A stretch of DNA of 43,954 bases. It comes from Phytohabitans sp036906915. GTDB taxonomy: Bacteria > Actinomycetota > Actinomycetes > Mycobacteriales > Micromonosporaceae. The stretch spans positions 1-43,954 of the forward strand of contig NZ_JBAKHX010000068.1 of NCBI RefSeq assembly GCF_036906915.1, written 5' to 3'. This document shows positions 24,140 through 32,153 of the stretch, one piece after another; position 1 is the first letter of the stretch; every line of letters starts with the position of its first letter. The notes under the pieces are model-generated. The model was not told where the DNA came from. It was given only the letters and a program-made list of their open reading frames with translations, and did not search any database. Position numbers and translations under genes: made by a program.

Positions 24140-25090
24140 TCATTCGTCTATCGCGCCGTTCAGGTCCGGCCGGTTGAGTTGAGCGACGCACCACGCGAAG
24201 TGTCCATCCGTGCCATCGTCAGTGAAGGCGTTGCTGGTCGCGATCGCGTACGCCGCCTGGTAGAGCAGGATGACGTCGAGCGGGTAGCCGAGCTCGGTGG
24301 CGAACTCGTGGGTCAGTGCGTCGACTCGAGCCGGTCCGTGGGGACCGTACATGTCCGTGATCAGCGCGGTGATGCTGGCGTCCATCCGAGGATCGCCGGC
24401 GGTGGAGAGGAACCCGAAGTCGAGCACCGCGGTCGGCCGGCCATGGTCGTCGACGAGGATGTTCTCGCCGAACAGGTCGCCGTGTACGACCGTCGTCGGG
24501 ATCCGATCGATAGCGTCCAACTTCTGTAGTAACCGTTCGTAGCGGAGAAAGAAGTCGGGTACGTGGCGGGCCAGCAGTTCGCCGTAGCGTGCCGTCCGGC
24601 GGCGCAGCAGCGCGGTCAGCGCGGTCGGAAAGTCGTCCCCGTCAGCCCACAGCGGCCGATCCTCACCCAGGACCGGCAACTGCCGCATCGCCGGTGTTGC
24701 CGGCACCGTCGCCAGCGCCTTGACGACCTGCAGCAGGCAGCTCAGCGTCGAGGCGTCAAGCGCGGGGTGAGCGTCGTTCATCCGGTGTTGCAGAGGCGTG
24801 CCGTGCAGCTCGCGCTCGTAGGTTATGGCGGTTTGACCGATCTCCTCGACCCGCAGGATAACGGGGGTGGCGAACGGCAGACCGGCGGCGGCCACATCCG
24901 CGTAGAAGCGTTGAGCCAGCAGTAACTCGGGCTCGCGTCGGCGGCCCCACACCTTGGCGACCACACCGTTGCCGAGTCGGTAGACAGCGCCTTCGACGCC
25001 GGAGGCCAAGGGCTCCGCCTCGGCGAAGCCGCTTTGCACGAAGTAACTCAACCATCGCGGCGTGTGGACCTGCACGAACCCCGTCACCAC
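24140..25090 (-). CDS. APH-family phosphotransferase
   Basis: A 316-residue kinase-fold protein: N-lobe GVEGAVYRLGNGVVAKVW with the ATP-site lysine, a Brenner motif VVHGDLFGENILVD (HxDxxxxN) and VLDFGFL as metal-binding loop. All catalytic residues are in place, unlike the passenger kinase at 17598. It starts at GTG 25090; other GTG codons nearby are possible. It is divergent from a methyltransferase gene only 29 bases away, so the two share a compact promoter region. The substrate is unknown. Confidence 0.78.
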   Translation of the reverse strand: MVTGFVQVHTPRWLSYFVQSGFAEAEPLASGVEGAVYRLGNGVVAKVWGRRREPELLLAQRFYADVAAAGLPFATPVILRVEEIGQTAITYERELHGTPLQHRMNDAHPALDASTLSCLLQVVKALATVPATPAMRQLPVLGEDRPLWADGDDFPTALTALLRRRTARYGELLARHVPDFFLRYERLLQKLDAIDRIPTTVVHGDLFGENILVDDHGRPTAVLDFGFLSTAGDPRMDASITALITDMYGPHGPARVDALTHEFATELGYPLDVILLYQAAYAIATSNAFTDDGTDGHFAWCVAQLNRPDLNGAIDE

Positions 25091-25119
25091 ACCACGGTAG
25101 CGGCCGGTAGATTTGATTC

Positions 25120-25662
25120 GTGCCGGTCAAAGTCATCCCAGAGCGCGTCAGATGGGCCGTCGAGACGATGGGGATCCGCCCCACCGACCGGATACTCGAG
25201 ATTGGCTGCGGTCGCGGCAGCGCGGTGTCGCTGATCTGCGAGCGGCTGGACGGTGGTCGTGTCACCGCGATAGACCGGTCCATCACGATGATCAAGATCG
25301 CCGAGGAGCGCAACGAGGCCAACGTCGCCGCCGGCAAAGTGGTATTCCAGGCCGCCGCCCTGGACGCGGCAAACCTCGATGGTGAGCGGTTCGACAAGGT
25401 CTTCGCGATCAACGTGAACCTGTTCTGGGTGCGGTCGTCCAAGACCGAGCTCGACCGCGTCAGGAGGCTGCTGACGCCCGGCGGGGCCATGTACCTCTTC
25501 TACGAGCCGCCGGACTCCTCGCGAGCCGCCGCGATCGCCGACCGGATCGCGCCCTTCCTCAACGAGCACGGCTTCACGACAACCGTGTCGATGGCCACGA
25601 CCAGCCGCTCCATGGCTCTGGTGTGCCTCAAGGCAGAAGCGCGCCCGAGCGTCAGGAGGTAA
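25120..25662 (+). CDS. Class I SAM-dependent methyltransferase
   Basis: A 180-residue Rossmann methyltransferase: motif I ILEIGCGRGSAV (about 25-36), acidic strand VTAIDRSITMI, motif II region FDKVFAINVNLFW and post-motif LLTPGGAMYL. It is compact, with no extra domain. GTG 25120 is the only start near the divergent kinase gene. Its last 11 bases overlap, convergently, the 3' end of the AbfB-domain gene. The substrate is unknown. Confidence 0.82.
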   Translation: MPVKVIPERVRWAVETMGIRPTDRILEIGCGRGSAVSLICERLDGGRVTAIDRSITMIKIAEERNEANVAAGKVVFQAAALDAANLDGERFDKVFAINVNLFWVRSSKTELDRVRRLLTPGGAMYLFYEPPDSSRAAAIADRIAPFLNEHGFTTTVSMATTSRSMALVCLKAEARPSVRR

Positions 25663-26365
25663 GTGGGGACCGGACGGTGAACGAACTGGCGCTGGCGAAG
25701 CCTTCGGAACCGTCGGGTCGGTCGAGCCAGAGTTTGGACTGCCGATGGCGGATGACACGGTCCGGGTAGTTGTGCGAGCGCAGTGTCACCGCGTCGGCGG
25801 TGGATCCCGTCCCGGCACAGAACGTGGCGTCCTCGCGGAAGAGGGCGGAGTCGTCCGATTCGTCGAACCTCAGGCGGAAGTCGTAGTGACGCAGGTACCG
25901 GCCGTCGGCGGTGCGGAAGGTGAAGCACGACGAGTCGGCGAGACCAGCCAGTACGACGAGGGAGGCTTCCCGTCGATCCTCTGCGTCGCTGTCCGCGTCG
26001 ACCGGGTCGATGACGGCCAGACCATCCGCGCGGCTCACATACGAACCGGACTGGTCGGCGGACTCCAGGGACCACGTACCGGCGCTCAACGTCACGCCGG
26101 TCGGCGAAGGCGAAGGCGACGGTGATGCGGACGGCGCCGGCGGCGGGGCCGCGCCGGGGGTCGGCGGTCCGGCGGCGGCCGAGGGCTCCGCGGCGCTCAC
26201 GCTTCGCCACATCATGTAGCCCAGCGCGGATACACCGATCACCGCGGCGGCGATGGCCGCGGTGATGGCAGGGTGCAGCCGCTCGAGCAGCCCCAACTCC
26301 TGGCTGCTCGCCGTGGCGGCGCCGCGGCCGTAGACGGTCCCGGTCGCGGGCGGGTCCGTACTCAT
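25652..26365 (-). CDS. Membrane-anchored AbfB-domain protein
   Basis: A 237-residue protein: cytoplasmic N-terminus, one membrane span at about residues 33-53 (AITAAIAAAVIGVSALGYMM), a Pro/Ser/Ala linker at 61-90 (PSPSPSPTG) and an extracellular domain at about 95-235. That domain repeats the AbfB beta-trefoil pattern: GRYLRHYDFRLRFD, SALFREDATF, LRSHNYPDRVIRH, KLWLD. AbfB domains bind arabinose side chains of polysaccharides; here there is no catalytic domain. ATG 26365 is preferred; a GTG 12 bases upstream overlaps the GGAGG site. It may hold plant polymer or the cell's own arabinogalactan; this is inference. Confidence 0.75.
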   Translation of the reverse strand: MSTDPPATGTVYGRGAATASSQELGLLERLHPAITAAIAAAVIGVSALGYMMWRSVSAAEPSAAAGPPTPGAAPPPAPSASPSPSPSPTGVTLSAGTWSLESADQSGSYVSRADGLAVIDPVDADSDAEDRREASLVVLAGLADSSCFTFRTADGRYLRHYDFRLRFDESDDSALFREDATFCAGTGSTADAVTLRSHNYPDRVIRHRQSKLWLDRPDGSEGFASASSFTVRSPLTS

Positions 26366-26540
26366 CCGTGTCGTCACCTCCCGGACCCAGAAGTGTAGTG
26401 AAGGAAGGCGGCGCGGGGCATCCTCAAGATCCCCTTACGTGACCCTGCGGCGGGGACGGCGTTGATGTGTCCGCCAGCGCCGCGATCGGCGCGGCCATGG
26501 CGCGCGTCTTCTGCCGCTTGTGATCAACGTGACCTGCAAT

Positions 26541-26565
26541 TGAAAACCATTACCAACTGATGGTA
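26541..26565 (+). promoter_or_regulatory. Zur-like palindrome upstream of the ABC importer operon
   Basis: TGAAAACCATTACCA (26541-26555) agrees at 11 of 15 positions with the actinomycete Zur operator TGAAAATGATTTTCA. It overlaps a second inverted repeat, TACCA-N5-TGGTA (26551-26565). The site lies 43-67 bases before the importer's first start codon in an A/T-rich patch unlike its surroundings. Zinc control is an inference from this similarity. Confidence 0.45.
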
Positions 26566-26607
26566 TACCTCGTGCCCTGAGATCGAGTGCGGGCGAGGAG
26601 TTCGGCG

Positions 26608-28137
26608 ATGACGGGTGCGAGGGTGAAGCTTGGCGCGGCGGCGGCCGCGGCGTTGCTGCTGGCTGGATGCGGCAACGAGGCCGCCGCGGACCAGGACGGC
26701 TCCGGGACGCTGCGGGTCGCGACCAGCGCGTTGGCCGCCAGCGTGGATCCAGTGGCGGAGCTGAGCGCCTCGTACCTGCGCTCGGTCGGTGCGGCGGAGG
26801 GCCTGATGCGGACCCGAGCCGACGGCACCGTTGCGCCGGAACTGGCCGAGAAGGTCGAGGCGACCTCGCCGGCGGTGTGGACGGCCACGCTGCGGCCGGA
26901 CGTCACCTTCTGGAAGGGCGGCGCCGTGGACGCCGCCGCCGTGGTGGCGTCGATGGAGCGCGCCCGCAGCGAGAACACGCTCGCCGCCGGGCTGCTCAAG
27001 GACGTGACCGTCGCCGCGACAGGCGACCGGACCGTCACCTTCACCACCAAGGAGCCGTCGCACAGCCTGCCGTACGCGTTGAGCCACTACCAGCTGGTCA
27101 TCCACAACGTGTCCAGCTACCCGGACGCGGCGGACCTGACGGGCCCCTACCGGATCACCGGCTTCGAGTCGGACCGGCGGATGGTGCTGGAGCGCAACGA
27201 GCGGTGGTGGGGCGGCACGCCCGGCCTGGCGCGGGTCGAGGTGCGCAAGGTCGGCGACCCGCAGGCGCGGGCGCAGATCGCGCTCTCGGGGCAGGCGGAG
27301 ATCGTGCAGGACCTGCCGACCGACCGGGCCAAGGAGCTGGAGGCGGCGCCGGGCATGTCACTGATAGCCAAGCCGGCCGCCAACACCGTCACCGTGTACC
27401 TCAACCCGGCTTCGACCGCCGCCCCGGCGCTGGCCGACCGGCGGGTCCGCCAGGCCCTCGCATGGGGCGTGGACCGGCAGGAGGTGGTCGACCTGGCCAC
27501 CAACGGGCTCAGCGTGCCGGCACCGAGCTGGCTGGCGTCCAACCCGGCGTTTCCGGACGCCGCCACGCAGGGATACGTCCGGTTCGACAGGGCCACGGCC
27601 GAGCGGCTCCTCGACGAGGCGGGCTGGACGGTCGGGTCGGACGGCAAGCGCGCCAAGGCCGGCAAGCGGCTGGCCCTGCGGCTGCTGACCTTCGGGGCGG
27701 AGGCCGCCTCCGGCGAGGTGTTGCAGGCGCAGTGGGCGCGGCTCGGCATCGACGTGCAGGTCCGCAACGTGGAGAGCTCACTGATCAACCAGTCGATCGA
27801 GAAGGGTGACTGGGATGCGGTGACGCAGGCGTGGACCACGCTCGGCGACACCGCGAAGCTGATCGCCGCGCAGATCGGGCCGGGCGGCGCGGCCAACCAC
27901 GGCGCATACACCGATCCGCGGATCGCCGGACTGCTGGCGCAGGCGGCGAGCGCGGCGGGGCAGGAGCAGCGCACGTCCGCCGTCTACGAGCTGAACGAGC
28001 TCATGGTCGAGCTGGCGCCGTCGATCCCGGTGCACCCACGGGTACTGGCGACCGGCATCTCGGACAACGTGACGGGGTTCGTGGCGCACCCGTTGCAGTA
28101 CGAGAACATCGTCCAGCCGACGATGACCCTTGGCTGA
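26608..28137 (+). CDS. Family-5 solute-binding lipoprotein of an ABC importer (peptide/nickel type)
   Basis: A 509-residue extracytoplasmic binding protein. The signal sequence ends in a lipobox LLAGC with the lipidated Cys at 21. The mature protein follows the OppA/NikA/DppA pattern: LRVATSALAASVDP, WTATLRPDVTFWKGG, GPYRITGFE, ERNERWWGG and RRVRQALAWGVDRQEVV. ATG 26608 has GAGGAG at 26595-26600. It leads a five-gene operon with permeases, a fused ATPase and a GNAT enzyme, all overlapping. The Zur-like site and NikA-like organisation suggest a metal chelate; peptides remain possible. Confidence 0.85.
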   Translation: MTGARVKLGAAAAAALLLAGCGNEAAADQDGSGTLRVATSALAASVDPVAELSASYLRSVGAAEGLMRTRADGTVAPELAEKVEATSPAVWTATLRPDVTFWKGGAVDAAAVVASMERARSENTLAAGLLKDVTVAATGDRTVTFTTKEPSHSLPYALSHYQLVIHNVSSYPDAADLTGPYRITGFESDRRMVLERNERWWGGTPGLARVEVRKVGDPQARAQIALSGQAEIVQDLPTDRAKELEAAPGMSLIAKPAANTVTVYLNPASTAAPALADRRVRQALAWGVDRQEVVDLATNGLSVPAPSWLASNPAFPDAATQGYVRFDRATAERLLDEAGWTVGSDGKRAKAGKRLALRLLTFGAEAASGEVLQAQWARLGIDVQVRNVESSLINQSIEKGDWDAVTQAWTTLGDTAKLIAAQIGPGGAANHGAYTDPRIAGLLAQAASAAGQEQRTSAVYELNELMVELAPSIPVHPRVLATGISDNVTGFVAHPLQYENIVQPTMTLG

Positions 28138-29116
28138 CCGGCGAGCCTGGACCCGCGCGGCCGCCGTCGTCGCGCGTGGCGTAGCCACCGCGGCCGGGCT
28201 GCTGCTGGTCGCCTCCGTGCTGGTGTTCGCGCTGGTCCGTGCCGCGCCCGGCGACGCAGTCGACGTCGAGTTCGGCGAGTCGGGAGCCAGCGCCCTGCTC
28301 AGCCCCGAGGAGGAGGCGGTCGCGCGGGCGCAACGAGCCCGAGAGCTCGGCTTGGACCGCGGCGTCCCGGAGCAGTACGTGCGCTGGCTGGAGCGGGTGG
28401 TGCGGTTGGACCTGGGCACGTCGTTTCGCACCGGGCGGCCGGTGGTCGACGAGATCGGCGAGCGGCTCGCGGCCAGTGCGGCGCTCGGCGGTGCCGGGTT
28501 CCTGGTCGCCTTCGCCGGCGCCTGGCTGGTCGCGTTGCTGTCCGCCCGCCGACCCGGCGGTCCGGTCGATCACGCGCTGCGGCTGCTGTCGCTGACAGCG
28601 ACGGCGGTGCCGACGTTCCTGCTGGGCAGCCTCGGCCTGCGGTACGCGGCCGAATGGGTCGGATACCCGGTGGCCGGCGAGGCGTCCTGGCGGCGGTTGT
28701 GGCTGCCCGCGCTGGTGCTGGGAGTGGGCGCGATGCCGGTCGTGGCGCGGCTGCTGCGGGCGTCGCTGATCAGCGAGTACGGCCGTCCGTACGCGCTCGC
28801 GGCACGGGCCCGAGGCGCGTCACCGGCCCGGCTGACGTTCCGGCACGTGACGCGGCCCGCGTTCGCCCCGCTGCTGACCCTCGCCGGGCTGACCCTGTCC
28901 AGTCTGGTGGCCGCCTCGGTCATCACGGAGGTGATCTTCTCGTGGCCGGGCGTCTCGGAGTACGCGGTGGCGGCCATCTCGGCCAAGGACTATCCGGTCG
29001 TGCAGGCGTACCTGCTGCTCGTGGTCGTGGTCGTGGTGGTCGTCAACCGGGCGGTGGACGTGCTCCAGCACCTGCTGGACCCGCGCGTGGCACACGCGGC
29101 GGAGGGCGTGGCGTGA
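28130..29116 (+). CDS. ABC importer permease, OppB/NikB type
   Basis: A 328-residue permease with about six spans, beginning with a long N-terminal span (VARGVATAAGLLLVASVLVF) and an OppB-type periplasmic loop (DAVDVEFGESG, then LGLDRGVPEQYVRWLERVV). The EAA cytoplasmic loop is near YALAARARGASPARLTFRH. It starts at TTG 28130, overlapping the end of the binding-protein gene by eight bases; no other start fits. It pairs with the next permease to form the membrane channel. Confidence 0.85.
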   Translation: MADRRAWTRAAAVVARGVATAAGLLLVASVLVFALVRAAPGDAVDVEFGESGASALLSPEEEAVARAQRARELGLDRGVPEQYVRWLERVVRLDLGTSFRTGRPVVDEIGERLAASAALGGAGFLVAFAGAWLVALLSARRPGGPVDHALRLLSLTATAVPTFLLGSLGLRYAAEWVGYPVAGEASWRRLWLPALVLGVGAMPVVARLLRASLISEYGRPYALAARARGASPARLTFRHVTRPAFAPLLTLAGLTLSSLVAASVITEVIFSWPGVSEYAVAAISAKDYPVVQAYLLLVVVVVVVVNRAVDVLQHLLDPRVAHAAEGVA

Positions 29117-29949
29117 GAGCAACGCGCTGGGGCACGGGGTACGGCCTGTTCGCGGTCGGTGTGGTGCTGGTCGGGCTCGTGGTCGCACTGGCCGTGGCCG
29201 CACCGCTGATCTCCCGCTACGACCCGGCCACGCAGGGCGTCGGACCGGCCCTGGCCGGACCGAGCGTCGAGCACTGGCTCGGCACCGACCGGTTCGGCCG
29301 CGACCTTGCCGCCCGGGTGTTCCACGGTGGACGGACGACACTGCTGGCGACGGCGGGCGCGCTGGCTCTCGTGGTGTCGGTCGGCACTCTGGTCGGCGCC
29401 GCCGTCGCCGCTTTGGGGTCGATCGTGGACCGGCTCGCGCGGCAGCTGTTCGACCTGCTGGTCGCGTTTCCGGTGATGGTGGTGGCGCTGGCGCTGGTCG
29501 GGCTCTGGGGGCCGTCGCTGGGCACCGCGCTGGCCGGCGTGCTGATCGTGCTGTGGGCACCGTTCGCCCGGCTGTCCCGATCGTTGGTGCGCACGGCTCT
29601 GTCCGAGCCCTCGGCGGTGGCCGCGCGGGCACTCGGCGCGGGCCGCTGGCGGCTGCTGCGGTACGAGGTGTGGCCGCGACTGCGCGGACCGGTGCTGGTA
29701 CTGGCAGCGGTGGAGGCCGCCCAGCTGATCGGTGTGGTGGCCGGGTTGAGCTTTCTCGGGCTCGGCGCGCAGCCACCCAGTGCCGAGTGGGGGGCCATGC
29801 TCCAGGAAGGGCGGGCCGCGCTGTGGTCGGCGCCGCACCTGGTGCTGGCGCCCGGCATCGCGGTACTGGCCACCGTGCTCGGCCTGACCTGCATGGCCGA
29901 AGGGCTGCGGGACATGCTGGACCGCGCCGGTCAGGCGGTGCCCGAGTGA
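29113..29949 (+). CDS. ABC importer permease, OppC/NikC type
   Basis: A 278-residue permease. It has the short OppC-type signature after the first span, HWLGTDRFGRDLAARVFHGG, and an EAA loop at AVAARALGAGRWRLLRYEVW. The C-terminal GLSFLGLGAQPPSAEWGAML stretch is typical of NikC/DppC. GTG 29113 overlaps the preceding stop by four bases (GTGA). It is the second half of the translocation pore. Confidence 0.87.
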   Translation: MRATRWGTGYGLFAVGVVLVGLVVALAVAAPLISRYDPATQGVGPALAGPSVEHWLGTDRFGRDLAARVFHGGRTTLLATAGALALVVSVGTLVGAAVAALGSIVDRLARQLFDLLVAFPVMVVALALVGLWGPSLGTALAGVLIVLWAPFARLSRSLVRTALSEPSAVAARALGAGRWRLLRYEVWPRLRGPVLVLAAVEAAQLIGVVAGLSFLGLGAQPPSAEWGAMLQEGRAALWSAPHLVLAPGIAVLATVLGLTCMAEGLRDMLDRAGQAVPE

Positions 29950-31505
29950 CGGCCCCGGTGCTGTCGGTCTCCGCGCTGACCGTCGCCTACGCCGAGCGTC
30001 CGGTGCTCGACGGCATCGACCTCGACCTGAGCGCCGGGCGGGTGCACGTGGTTCTCGGTGCGAGCGGATCCGGCAAGTCCACCCTGCTGCGCGCCCTGAT
30101 CGGCATGGTTCCGGCGCCCGGGCGGGTGTCGGCGCGGCGGCTGCTGCTGCGTACCGCCGGCGGCGAGATCGAGCTGTCCACACCGGACGCGTGGCGACGG
30201 GTACACGGCCGGCACGTCGGCCTGATCGCCCAGGATCCGGCGCAGGCGCTCACCCCGCTGCGGCGGGTCGCCTCCCTGGTCCGGGAGGCGGACCGGTTGG
30301 CCGGCGGTGCTCCCGACCGGGTACGCATGGAGCAGGTGCTGCGCGCGGCGGGCTTCGCCGATCCTGGCGCGGTCGCCTCCCGGTACTGCTTCGAGCTGTC
30401 CGGCGGAATGGCACAACGCCTCGGCGTCGGCCTGGCCGTGGCCCCTCGCCCGAGCGTGCTGCTGGCGGACGAGCCGAGCACCGCCCTGGACGGCATCGCC
30501 CGGGCGCGGCTCGCCGCGACGCTTCGAGAGATGGCCGGCGGCGGAACCGCGGTCGTCCTGGTCACCCACGACGTGGCTCTGGCCACCGGGCTCGCCGACG
30601 ACGTCACCGTGCTCCACGATGGACGGATCGTCGAGGCCGGCTCGGCCGCGGACGTGCTCGCCGCGCCGCGACACGAGGCCACCCGCCGGCTCGTCGACGG
30701 GGCCCGTCCGCGGACCGCCGCCGCCCCGGCGACACGTCGGGGCACCGGTGCCGGCGTGCTGTCGGTGCGCGGGCTGCGCAAGCGGTACCGCGGCACCGGA
30801 CCCGTGCTGGACGGTGTCGACCTGGACGTGGCCGACAGTGAGGTGGTCGGCATCGCCGGACGCAGCGGCGCCGGCAAGACCACGCTGCTGCGCTGCCTGA
30901 TCGGCCTGGAGCGACCCGACGGCGGCGAACTGCGCATCGCCGGCCGGACACCGGCCGAGGCCCGCTGGCGCCCGCTGCGCCGCCTGGTGCAGATCGTGCC
31001 GCAGGACCCGCGCGCCTCACTGAACCCCTGGCGAACCGCCCGCGAGCTGGCCGCCGACCCCCTCGACGCCCACCGGATCGGCACCCGGGCGCAGCGGCGG
31101 GCGCGCGCCGACGAGCTGCTGGACCGGGTCGGCCTGGCAGGGCTGGCGCACCGGCGGCCGGGTGAGCTGAGCACCGGCCAGTGCCAGCGGGTCGCCATCG
31201 CGCGCGCCCTGGCGGTGCGGCCCCGGCTGCTCGTCGCGGACGAACCGGTCACCGCGCTGGACGCGCCGCTGCGCCGGGGCATCCTCGACCTCCTGGGCGA
31301 CCTGGTGCGCGAGCAGGGCATGGCCGCGCTGGTCATATCGCATGACCTCTACGTTCTGGAGGCACTCTGCCACCGCATCGCGGTGCTCGACGCCGGCCGG
31401 ATCGTCGAGGACCTGCCCGCGGCCGCGATACGCGACGACGGAGCACACCCGCTCACCCGAGCATTGATCGCATGTCATCCGACAGGGGAACCGCATGACC
31501 GCTGA
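29946..31505 (+). CDS. Fused double ABC ATPase (OppD-OppF / NikD-NikE type)
   Basis: A 519-residue protein carrying two complete nucleotide-binding domains, each normally a separate gene. Domain 1: Walker A GASGSGKS (38-45), signature LSGGMAQRLG, Walker B VLLADEPSTALD, H-loop VLVTHD. Domain 2: Walker A GRSGAGKT (about 305-312), signature LSTGQCQRVA (the usual SGGQ is STGQ), Walker B LLVADEPVTALD, H-loop VISHD. GTG 29946 overlaps the permease stop by four bases. It energises the importer from the cytoplasmic side. Confidence 0.9.
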   Translation: MTAPVLSVSALTVAYAERPVLDGIDLDLSAGRVHVVLGASGSGKSTLLRALIGMVPAPGRVSARRLLLRTAGGEIELSTPDAWRRVHGRHVGLIAQDPAQALTPLRRVASLVREADRLAGGAPDRVRMEQVLRAAGFADPGAVASRYCFELSGGMAQRLGVGLAVAPRPSVLLADEPSTALDGIARARLAATLREMAGGGTAVVLVTHDVALATGLADDVTVLHDGRIVEAGSAADVLAAPRHEATRRLVDGARPRTAAAPATRRGTGAGVLSVRGLRKRYRGTGPVLDGVDLDVADSEVVGIAGRSGAGKTTLLRCLIGLERPDGGELRIAGRTPAEARWRPLRRLVQIVPQDPRASLNPWRTARELAADPLDAHRIGTRAQRRARADELLDRVGLAGLAHRRPGELSTGQCQRVAIARALAVRPRLLVADEPVTALDAPLRRGILDLLGDLVREQGMAALVISHDLYVLEALCHRIAVLDAGRIVEDLPAAAIRDDGAHPLTRALIACHPTGEPHDR

Positions 31506-32055
31506 CCGCTACCTCGTCCGTCGCGCCGTCACCGGAGAGGACCTCCAGGCCGCCCGTGACCTCGTCCTCGACGTCGCCGAGCGTGACCTCGGGTACGGGT
31601 ACACGCCTCAGTGGCACTGGGACCTGGACCGCATGCTGGAGACCTATGTGGACAACGATCGGCAGGCCATGTTCGTCGCCGTGACAGCGTCGGATGTTGT
31701 GGCCACGGCGGCTGTTCGCGTCGGCGGTCCCCAGAGCCCGCCGCACGCCGCCTGGCTGGCCGCCCGGTACGCCGACCGTGCCCGCGTCGCGCAGCTGCTG
31801 CGGGTAGCGACCCGGCCCGGACACCGCCGCCACGGGCTGGCCCGCCGCCTCGTCGCCGCCTGCCTCGACTTCGCCCGCCGCGACGGCGGCTACCGCACCG
31901 TCTACCTGCATACCAATGCCCGCGTCCCCGGGGCGGAGGCGTTCTGGCGGTCGCTGCCGGTCGTGGAGGTTCACGACGCCCGCGGCGACGCCAACGAGCG
32001 GGACCCGCGCTTCGAGACCATCCACTTCGAACTTCCGCTCGACGCGGGGACCTGA
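31495..32055 (+). CDS. GNAT-family N-acetyltransferase
   Basis: A 186-residue GNAT protein with the acetyl-CoA pyrophosphate loop RPGHRRHGLARRL (about 103-115) after a beta strand, and the C-terminal HTNARVPGAEAFWRSLP segment. Its ATG lies 11 bases inside the ATPase gene, so it is translated with the importer. It might modify the imported substrate or a metallophore, or detoxify a toxic peptide; the sequence alone cannot decide. Confidence 0.8.
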   Translation: MTADRYLVRRAVTGEDLQAARDLVLDVAERDLGYGYTPQWHWDLDRMLETYVDNDRQAMFVAVTASDVVATAAVRVGGPQSPPHAAWLAARYADRARVAQLLRVATRPGHRRHGLARRLVAACLDFARRDGGYRTVYLHTNARVPGAEAFWRSLPVVEVHDARGDANERDPRFETIHFELPLDAGT

Positions 32056-32112
32056 CGGTTAATCACTTTGTAAGAGTTCTGCAAGCTTTACACGGCACGG
32101 TTGTGAGAGCTA

Positions 32113-32126
32113 TGGGAGCGGTCCCA
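32113..32126 (+). promoter_or_regulatory. CebR-type operator upstream of the CBM2 metalloprotease
   Basis: TGGGAGCGGTCCCA differs at one central base from the CebR/CelR operator TGGGAGCGCTCCCA, which controls cellulose-utilisation genes in actinomycetes through cellobiose-responsive LacI-family repressors. It lies 27 bases before the TTG start, where a repressor would block transcription. Confidence 0.75.
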
Positions 32127-32153
32127 CGGCTCGACTCGACCGGAGGTAGTTGG

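Noticed and set aside
28990..30183. Long minus-strand open frames opposite the importer permease and ATPase
   Set aside because: Repetitive Arg/Gln/His composition and a position antisense to clear transporter domains mark them as shadows.
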